A stretch of 64,000 nucleotides of DNA, taken from positions 45,941-109,940 of the forward strand of contig NZ_BLAF01000040.1 of NCBI RefSeq assembly GCF_009687885.1, in the 5' to 3' direction. The stretch comes from Acrocarpospora pleiomorpha. GTDB taxonomy: Bacteria; Actinomycetota; Actinomycetes; Streptosporangiales; Streptosporangiaceae. Positions 58,015-64,000 of this stretch are shown here, one piece after another. A program made the translations under genes and the position numbers. Numbering within the stretch: position 1 is the first letter of the stretch; every line of letters starts with the position of its first letter. The notes under the pieces are model-generated. The model saw only the letters and a list, made by a program, of their open reading frames with translations, was not told the DNA's origin and made no database searches.

Positions 58015-58937
58015 CCACGCTGTCGGATCTGGAGGCGCAGGCCGTACGGAATCGGCCGGCCTTCGGGGAGCACGCCCATATTCTCTGCGACAACCTCGTC
58101 CGCATCTACAAGACCGAAGGCGTCGAGGTCGTCGCGTTGCAGGGGCTCGACCTGCTCATCGAGAAGGGCGAGCTGATCGCGATCGTCGGGGCGTCAGGGT
58201 CGGGGAAGTCGACGCTGCTCAACGTGCTGTCCGGGCTTGACGTGCCGACGGCCGGGCTGGCCCGGGTGGCCGGGATGGACCTGCTGTCCATGACCTCGCG
58301 GGATCGGCTGCGCTACCGGCGTTCGGTGGTCGGGTTCATCTGGCAGCAGACGGGTCGCAACCTGTTGCCGTACCTGACCGGGCAGGAGAACGTGCTGCTG
58401 CCGATGCGGCTGGCCGGGAACAAGCGCGACGCCCGCCGCCGCGCCGGCGACCTCCTCGACCTGCTCGGCGTCGCCGACTGCGCCACCCGGCGGCCCGGTG
58501 AGCTGTCCGGCGGCCAGCAGCAGCGCGTCGCCGTCGCCGTCGCGCTCGCCAACGAACCCGAGGTCATCCTGGCCGACGAGCCGACCGGCGAGCTCGACAG
58601 CGACACCTCGGAAGAGGTCTTCGGCGCCCTCCGCCGCGCCAACCGCGAACTCGGCGTCACCGCGGTCATCGTCACCCACGACCCGCTCGTGTCCGAGCAG
58701 GTCGACCGGACGGTCGGCATCCGGGACGGGCGCACTTCCTCGGAGACCCTGCGCCGCACCTCCGAGGACGGCGATGTGATCGCCGAAGAGTACGCGGTGC
58801 TCGACCGGGTCGGGCGGCTCCAGCTGCCCCGCGACTTCATGAACGCGCTCGAGATGGAACGGCGGGTGCGGCTGGAGCTCGAACGCGACCACATCGGCGT
58901 CTGGCCGTCGACTCCCGGGGAGGAGAACAATGAGTGA
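58011..58937 (+). CDS. ABC transporter ATPase with C-terminal extension
   Basis: MacB/LolD-type ATPase, 308 aa, starting at ATG 58011 inside the previous stop. Walker A GASGSGKSTLLNVLSG, signature LSGGQQQRVAVAVALAN, Walker B VILADEPTGELDSDTSEEV and H-loop VTHDPLV are intact. Residues about 250-308 form a non-standard tail (EEYAVLDRVGRLQLPRDFMN and MERRVRLELERDHIGVW), predicted helical and charged, not seen in LolD or MacB. Its role is unknown; it may contact the second ATPase or a permease. The end overlaps the last gene by 8 bp. Confidence 0.9.
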   Translation: MTTLSDLEAQAVRNRPAFGEHAHILCDNLVRIYKTEGVEVVALQGLDLLIEKGELIAIVGASGSGKSTLLNVLSGLDVPTAGLARVAGMDLLSMTSRDRLRYRRSVVGFIWQQTGRNLLPYLTGQENVLLPMRLAGNKRDARRRAGDLLDLLGVADCATRRPGELSGGQQQRVAVAVALANEPEVILADEPTGELDSDTSEEVFGALRRANRELGVTAVIVTHDPLVSEQVDRTVGIRDGRTSSETLRRTSEDGDVIAEEYAVLDRVGRLQLPRDFMNALEMERRVRLELERDHIGVWPSTPGEENNE

Positions 58938-59616
58938 GCCTCTGGTTTCCGTACGGGACCTGCGGAAGGTTTACCCGCGCGACGTGGTCGCCCTGCGCGG
59001 TGTCAGCTTCTCCGCGAACCCCGGCGAGTTGATCGCCATCCGGGGGCGGTCCGGTTCGGGCAAGACCACCCTGCTCAACCTGGTCGGCGGCCTCGACCGG
59101 CCCGCGGCGGGTTCGGTGACGGTCGACGGCAAAGCTGTCACCGAGCTTCCCGAACAGGCTCTGCTCGAGCTGCGGCGGGATGTCGTCGGGTTCGTCTTCC
59201 AGTCGTTCGGGCTGATTCCCGTGCTCACCGCCGCCGAGAACGTGGGGGTGCCGATGCGGCTGGCTCGGATGGCGGCCGACGAGCGGGAGAAACGGGTGGA
59301 GTTGCTGCTCGCGCTCGTGGGGTTGGAGCAGCACGCCAACCAGCGGCCGTACGAGCTGTCCGGCGGCCAGCAGCAGCGCGTCGCCATCGCCCGCGCCCTC
59401 GCCAACCGCCCCAAACTCCTCATCGCCGACGAGCCGACCGGCCAGCTCGACTCCCAGACCGCCCGCCAGATCATGCAACTCATCCGCGCGGTCGTCCGCA
59501 GCGAAAACGTCACCGCCCTGGTCGCCACCCACGACCCCAGCCTCATCTCCCTCGCCGACCGAGTCCTCGAACTCAAGGACGGCGCCTTCCTCACCCCAGA
59601 ACCCACCCCCGCCTAA
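58930..59616 (+). CDS. ABC transporter ATPase (LolD/MacB-type)
   Basis: 228 aa, ordinary length. Walker A GRSGSGKTTLLNLVGG, signature LSGGQQQRVAIARALANR, Walker B LLIADEPTGQLDSQTARQI and H-loop ATHDPSL. Q-loop QSFGLIPVLTAAENV is typical of lipoprotein/peptide ABC systems. Overlaps the preceding ATPase by 8 bp and ends five bases before the convergent holA. Two different ATPases for two different permeases suggests a heteromeric machine. Confidence 0.92.
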   Translation: MSEPLVSVRDLRKVYPRDVVALRGVSFSANPGELIAIRGRSGSGKTTLLNLVGGLDRPAAGSVTVDGKAVTELPEQALLELRRDVVGFVFQSFGLIPVLTAAENVGVPMRLARMAADEREKRVELLLALVGLEQHANQRPYELSGGQQQRVAIARALANRPKLLIADEPTGQLDSQTARQIMQLIRAVVRSENVTALVATHDPSLISLADRVLELKDGAFLTPEPTPA

Positions 59617-59621
59617 GTCGG

Positions 59622-60587
59622 TTATCGGCCGGTGCGGTTGGCGATGATGGTTTGCACGGTGTTTTCGAGGGCGTAGGCGGGGTCGGTGCCGCCTCCCTTG
59701 ACCTGTTCGTCAGCTAGGGCGACGGCCTGGATGGCGCGGGAGAGGCCTTCCGGGCCCCAGCCGTTGAGCTGGCGGCGGGCGTTTCTGATTTTCCAGGGGG
59801 GCATGCCGAGTTGGGAGGCGAGCTGGTTCTCGTTGGCGTTCCTGGGGGCGCTGCTCACTTTGGCGAGGGAGCGGAGGCCGCCGGCCAGGGCGCTGACGAT
59901 CAGGACGGGGGCGACGCCGGTGGCCAGAGCCCAGCGCAGTTGTTCCAGAGCTTCGCCCGCTTTGCCCTCCACGGCGAGGTCGGCGACGGTGAAGCCGCTG
60001 ACCTCGGCGCGGCCTCGGTGGTAACGGGCCACCGCGGCCTCGCCGATGCTCTTGTCCCCCGTGTCGAAGATGAGCTGGCTGCACGCGGCCGCCAGCTCTC
60101 GGAGGTCACTGCCGACCGCGTCGAGTAGCGCCTGCGCCGCGGCCGGCGTGATCGAATGCCCGGTCCGCCGGACTTCGTTCCGGATGAAGTCGATCCGCTC
60201 GCCCGCCTTGGTCAGCTTGGTGACGGTGACAACACGCGCGCCGGCCTTCTTCACGCCATCAACGAGCGCCTTACCCTTGACCCCACCTGGGTGCGCCAGC
60301 ACAACCACCGCATCGTCCCCCGGATTCGCCGCATATTTCACGACTTCGGCGATCACATCCTTGGGCAGATCCTGCGCCGCCCGAATCACAATGATCGCCT
60401 GATCCCCGAACAACGACGGCGAGGTCAGCCTGGTCAACTCCCCCGGCTCGACCTTCCCCCCCAGCAGATCATGCACTTCGGCGTCCGCACCCCCCGCCCG
60501 CACCTCGGCCACCACATCCCCGACAGCCCGATCCGCAAGCAACTCCTCATCCCCGAGCACCAACGTCACCGCCGCAACATTCCCCAT
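59622..60587 (-). CDS. holA: DNA polymerase III delta subunit
   Basis: Clamp-loader subunit that opens the sliding clamp, 321 aa (ATG 60587; a start at 60599 is also in frame). Family features: VTLVLGDEELLADRAVGDVV near the N-terminus, SPSLFGDQAIIVIRAAQDLP, GAKVVTVTKL-type segment, then the C-terminal collar with ALEQLRWALATGVAPVLIVS, GMPPWKIRNARRQL and IQAVALADEQVKGGG near the end. Nucleotide-binding motifs are degenerate, as normal for delta. Usually flanked by rpsT and comEC; here the comEC side is interrupted by the frameshifted acidic gene and the rpsT side by 15 kb. Confidence 0.95.
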   Translation of the reverse strand: MGNVAAVTLVLGDEELLADRAVGDVVAEVRAGGADAEVHDLLGGKVEPGELTRLTSPSLFGDQAIIVIRAAQDLPKDVIAEVVKYAANPGDDAVVVLAHPGGVKGKALVDGVKKAGARVVTVTKLTKAGERIDFIRNEVRRTGHSITPAAAQALLDAVGSDLRELAAACSQLIFDTGDKSIGEAAVARYHRGRAEVSGFTVADLAVEGKAGEALEQLRWALATGVAPVLIVSALAGGLRSLAKVSSAPRNANENQLASQLGMPPWKIRNARRQLNGWGPEGLSRAIQAVALADEQVKGGGTDPAYALENTVQTIIANRTGR

Positions 60588-60723
60588 GCCACGCAGCATG
60601 CCACGCCCCCGAACCCCCCGACGCGCACACTCGAAAGATCACCATGCCGCCCCGCCCGCGGAGCCCGCCCTGGAACCCTGCGGCCCCCGACGGGTGGCGT
60701 GGCGGCGCTTCGACGCGCTGACC

Positions 60724-62045
60724 TTAGGCCTTCGACTTCTTCAGCTTGTACCAGGCGCGCATGACTTTCACCACGTCGACGATGTGGAGCGGGGGAACCT
60801 GAACCCCCACCAGGTACTCGACGTCTGTGACGATCTCATGCCTGTCCTCGTTGTCCAGACCGTCCGACTCATCGTCCGACTCGTTCTCCGGCTCGTTGTC
60901 CGAGCCCGCATCCGAATCCGGAGGCGGGTCGATGAGATCGAGAAGGTCCTGCCAGTCCTCCGAGTTCTTCCCCTTGAAGATCGCCCCGTAGTTCCCGAAC
61001 CACATGGCCACGTAGTCGGCGACGTGTCCTCCCATGACCTGCGCCTGCCATCTGAGCTGCGCGTCGACTTGGGACTCAGACCGGTCGTTTTGACGAAGCG
61101 CAGGTCCGGGACGTCGCTCGTGACAGTCTGGCCGCCCTTCCTGACCTGGTGCGGGCCGGCGGCCATTATCGTGCCCCAGAGCCGGTCGAACTCGACGTTC
61201 GTGCGGGCCTCGTTCAGCTCCATCGACAGGACGAAGGAGACGCAGTTCAGCTGGCCCTCGCGCGACTCTCGCATGATGTTGCGGTTGACGTCAGCGCGGG
61301 CGGCGTTGCAGAGTTCGAACAGCACGCGGACCAGGCAGGGCCAATAGTCCGCGGTGTCCTGGTGCCAGCCGGGCTCGGTGGCTTGAATCTCGCCGATCCT
61401 GATCACGTTCTCGTACGGATCGTGATCCGCCCGCAGGCTGGCATCGTCCCTGCTGTCGATCACCACGACCTGCGCCCCGGCGACCAGGCCCTGGGTGATC
61501 GCCATGAGCTCGTTGAGACGTCTGATCGAGGATTCGAGCTGCCCTTGCTGCTCGACAAGCGCCTCGACGTCCTCCGTCTTGGCGGCCTTGGCGGCGGCGG
61601 CGTCGAGCAGACCGGCGAACATCGGGTTCGTCAGGATGAACCGGAGCACCTGCACAACCGAATCTTCGCTGTCCGCTTGGTCCAAGGCGACCAGGGCGCC
61701 GTCCTTGCACAGGACGGCCGTCTTCCGCAGAGCACGCGGTGGAGGGGGCGCCTGCGCCGGTTCGCCGCCGATGTTCGTCTGGGTCCCGGTGAACTCACCG
61801 ACTTTCCTGGAACGCTTGGGAACGTCTGTACGGCCCCCGGCAACGCCTCCGTCCTGGACGGGGGATCCCGGGGCAACCTCCGTCGTCACCGTCTCGAGCG
61901 TGCGCTTGCCTTTCGTCTTGGTCAGGGGCGGCGTGGTGCGATCACCCCCGGACGACTCGTCCGAGGACTCGCCCTTTTCTCTGTCGTCCCTGTCGTCGTC
62001 GCTCGTGCGCGTGGGGGACTTCTTCCGCATTCCGCGTCTGTACAT
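60724..62045 (-). pseudogene. Unknown acidic protein with an apparent frameshift
   Basis: Reading from an ATG at 62045 (or 62030), the frame runs through a Ser/Asp/Arg-rich, disordered N-terminus (about 100 residues), then a folded part with VVVIDSRDDASLRADHDPYE, VIRIGEIQATEPGW and LVRVLFELCNAARADVNRNI, to PDLRFVK. At 61088-61091 (a T4 run on the plus strand, A4 on the coding strand) the frame must shift by one base to continue as DRSESQVDAQLRWQAQVM and MGGHVADYVAMWFGN, ending at 60724 with an acidic tail (DSDAGSDNEPENESDDESDG) and a basic end. One missing A would restore about 460 residues. FEL-x-NA is reminiscent of predicted metallopeptidase-like effector domains, but this is a weak resemblance. 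No family assigned. Confidence 0.6.
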
Positions 62046-62142
62046 CGAGTCGCCGCCGTCCTCTCGTGGCCCGCCCGCGACGCTATGTACGCAGATCACT
62101 GCCGTCAACCACCAATTGGACCGTTGTAATGTTCCTCAACAC

Positions 62143-62171
62143 GAAAGGCCTGGCCGAAAACCGGCCCTTTC
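62143..62171. terminator. Hairpin after comEC
   Basis: GAAAGG-(CCT)-GGCC and GGCC-CTTTC form an imperfect hairpin with a short GC-rich stem (62143-62171), 112 bp downstream of the comEC stop on its strand and about 98 bp before the start of the acidic gene. Probably terminates comEC transcription, leaving the next gene with its own promoter. Confidence 0.45.
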
Positions 62172-62282
62172 TGCTCGGAAATTGACGACCTCAGGGCAGT
62201 CGCGCGGCAACTGCTCCCGCATCGTTGGGCAACTCGCCCAATTTCACTCCTGTGTGGCGTCGCCGAAAGGGACAGGGGGCTA

Positions 62283-64000
62283 TCAGGAAGTGCCTCGCGG
62301 AACTACCGCGAGGCGGCCTTGGTGTGGGATTACCGCGAGGTCGCCTGCGCGGTCGGTGCGGTAGACGCGGGTGCCGAGCCAAGTGAGGCGGCTTATGGTC
62401 GTCTGGGCGGGGTGGCCGTAGTTGTTGTCGGCGCCGACGCTGATGAGGGCGGCTCGGGATCTGGTCGCGGCGAGGAAGGCGGGGGACTGGCGGCCGGAAC
62501 CGTGGTGAGGGACCTTCAGAATGTCCACGGGTGGGACGCCGGTTCGGAGGAGGGTGTCTTCGGCTTCGGTTTCGAGGTCTCCGGCGAGGAGGGCGGATCC
62601 CGTCGGCCAGCGGACCAGCAGGACGACGCTGGCGTTGTTGGTCATGGAGCCTTCGCCCTGGCCCTGGATGGGGTCTTCGGCGTTGGGGGCCAGCACGGTG
62701 ATCTCGGCTTGACCGAAATGCCAGCGGGTGCCGGGGCGTACGACCCATTCGGGGATCTTTCTGGTGCGCAGTTCGGTCGAGACGCGGGTGCTTTCCCGTT
62801 GGGAGACGCGGATGGGGCTGACGACTACGGCGCCGATGCGGCGGTTTCGAAGGACTCCGGTCAGGCCGCCGACATGGTCGAGGTGCGGATGGGTGAGAAC
62901 GAGCAGCGGAACCGTGTGCACGTCCAGCCTGCGCAGACATCGATCGACCGGTCCGGGTTCCGGGCCTGCGTCGACGACCACGGCTTTCCCTTCCCCAGCG
63001 GACAGGACGAGAGCGTCGCCCTGACCGACATCGCACATCACGAGCAGCCAACCACGGGCCGGCCAGGTCGACGTCGCGGGGCCCACGAGCAGAACCGCGA
63101 TCAGCGAACCGCCGGCTAGGGCGATCGCCAATCGTCTGCCGGTCTGCCGCCGAAGCACCAGCCACACGGCTACAGAGATCGCTGCCAGCAAGACGAGTCC
63201 GAGCATTCCGGCAGGCCATCCGACCGTGGCGAGTGGAAGCTCGGCCGCCCATTCAGCCACTGTGATGATCCAGCTGGCGGACAGTCCCGCTGGGCGGACG
63301 ATCAGCTGTGCCAGGTCCATGCTGATCGGGGCGATCAGGGCGGCGAGAAAGCCGAGGACCGTCGCGGGCGCTACGGCCGGCGCCGCGAGAAGATTGGCCG
63401 GGATCGCGGCCAGACCGAGTTCCCCTGACATGAGCACCAGCAAAGGCGTCACCGCCGCCTGGGCCGCGGCCGGGACGGCGATCGCCTCGGCCATCCAGGC
63501 GGGCATGCGGACGGCCATACGATCACGCCAGCGCGGCGCGAGCACCAGGATCCCTCCGGTCGCGGCGACGGAGAGCGCGAACCCGTACTCCCGAGCCAGC
63601 CCGGGATTGAACAAAATCAGCAGCAACACCGTCCCCGACAGCGCCGCCATCCCGTCACGCGACCGACCGGTCCCGAGCGCGATGGCTGCCACCGTCCCCA
63701 TCACCAACGCCCGCAACACACTAGGCGACGGCCTCGCGACCACCGCGAACCCACCCATCGCCACAACAACCAGCGCCCCCCTCGCCACCAGGGGCAACCC
63801 CGCGAACCTCCCCACCACCAGAACAGCCCCCGCGACAATCGCGAGATTGGCCCCGCTCACAGCATTGAGATGACTCAGCCCAGCGTCAGCGAAATCCTCC
63901 TTGACCTGCGCATCCAGCCGCGAAACATCCCCCACGACCAACCCTGGCAACAACCCACGAGCCCCCGGCGGCAAAACCTCACAAGCCACCCGCAACCCAT
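62283..64000 (-). CDS. comEC: ComEC/Rec2-family DNA-uptake channel protein, 5' end outside the window
   Basis: The frame is open to the window edge; the visible 570+ residues lack the N-terminal membrane/OB part of ComEC (usual total about 750-800), so the start lies beyond 64000. Visible are the competence membrane domain with LSHLNAVSGANLAIVAGAVL, then several helices, and the C-terminal metallo-beta-lactamase-like domain: GQGDALVLSAGEGKAVVVDA, LVLTHPHLDHVGGLTGVL and ILKVPHHGSGRQ (metal-binding histidines). Single-strand DNA uptake across the membrane is the known role in competent species; many actinobacteria carry it without known competence. Normally next to holA. Confidence 0.93.
   Translation of the reverse strand, partial: GLRVACEVLPPGARGLLPGLVVGDVSRLDAQVKEDFADAGLSHLNAVSGANLAIVAGAVLVVGRFAGLPLVARGALVVVAMGGFAVVARPSPSVLRALVMGTVAAIALGTGRSRDGMAALSGTVLLLILFNPGLAREYGFALSVAATGGILVLAPRWRDRMAVRMPAWMAEAIAVPAAAQAAVTPLLVLMSGELGLAAIPANLLAAPAVAPATVLGFLAALIAPISMDLAQLIVRPAGLSASWIITVAEWAAELPLATVGWPAGMLGLVLLAAISVAVWLVLRRQTGRRLAIALAGGSLIAVLLVGPATSTWPARGWLLVMCDVGQGDALVLSAGEGKAVVVDAGPEPGPVDRCLRRLDVHTVPLLVLTHPHLDHVGGLTGVLRNRRIGAVVVSPIRVSQRESTRVSTELRTRKIPEWVVRPGTRWHFGQAEITVLAPNAEDPIQGQGEGSMTNNASVVLLVRWPTGSALLAGDLETEAEDTLLRTGVPPVDILKVPHHGSGRQSPAFLAATRSRAALISVGADNNYGHPAQTTISRLTWLGTRVYRTDRAGDLAVIPHQGRLAVVPRGTS

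Overview
The window is high-GC actinobacterial chromosome. The conserved gene order (lepA, hemW, hrcA, dnaJ, rsmE, HIT, phoH, ybeY, CBS protein, cdd-like, era, leuA), GTG/TTG starts, DUF397/DUF5753 remnants, SigE-type sigma factor, DUF3073 and DUF3097 all fit Actinomycetes. Protein style suggests Streptosporangiales, which is an inference only. No rRNA, tRNA, CRISPR array, transposase or phage gene was seen.

Layout. 1-9.5 kb: end of a glutamate-type dehydrogenase, a Gfo/Idh oxidoreductase, a divergent TetR/NAD-epimerase pair with two operator dyads, DUF3073-ArsR, leuA with a leucine leader peptide, a SIS-aldolase sugar-phosphate pair, DUF2630 and a double GNAT protein. 9.6-19.1 kb: a complete urea module. 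urtABCDE (uptake) and ureABCFGD (urease and accessory proteins) are divergent from one 212-bp region that carries a good match to the GlnR nitrogen box. 19.1-31.2 kb: housekeeping block (era, cdd-like, CBS/CorC protein, ybeY, phoH, HIT, rsmE, dnaJ, hrcA with CIRCE), interrupted by a sigma/anti-sigma-like pair and small membrane or lipoproteins. 31.2-44.3 kb: hemW, a secreted GH18 chitinase behind a 31-bp palindrome, PadR plus membrane protein, an O-methyltransferase, a MOSC protein, an alkyl-sulfatase-like protein divergent from a PucR-type regulator, lepA, a GH18-like membrane-anchored protein and rpsT.

44.3-59.6 kb is an accessory segment between rpsT and holA, which are neighbours in many actinobacteria. 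It holds an AI-2E-family exporter, a small secreted protein next to a two-component system, LysR plus a DHFR-like reductase, a decayed DUF5753 gene beside an intact DUF397 gene, a ClpX-zinc-finger/HTH protein with two matching dyads in front, and a four-gene ABC system with two giant FtsX-type permeases and two ATPases. 59.6-64 kb holds holA, an unknown acidic protein with an apparent frameshift, and comEC running off the window.

How the genes work together. The urea genes form one uptake-and-hydrolysis pathway under probable shared nitrogen control. hrcA-dnaJ-rsmE is a heat-shock operon. phoH-ybeY-CBS protein is an overlapping RNA-maturation and membrane cluster. Most regulators sit divergent to or upstream of their likely targets, with visible dyads between. 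The least explained items are the ClpX-ZBD/HTH protein with its paired dyads, the nested inverted repeats between urtA and urtB, and the frameshifted acidic protein between comEC and holA.
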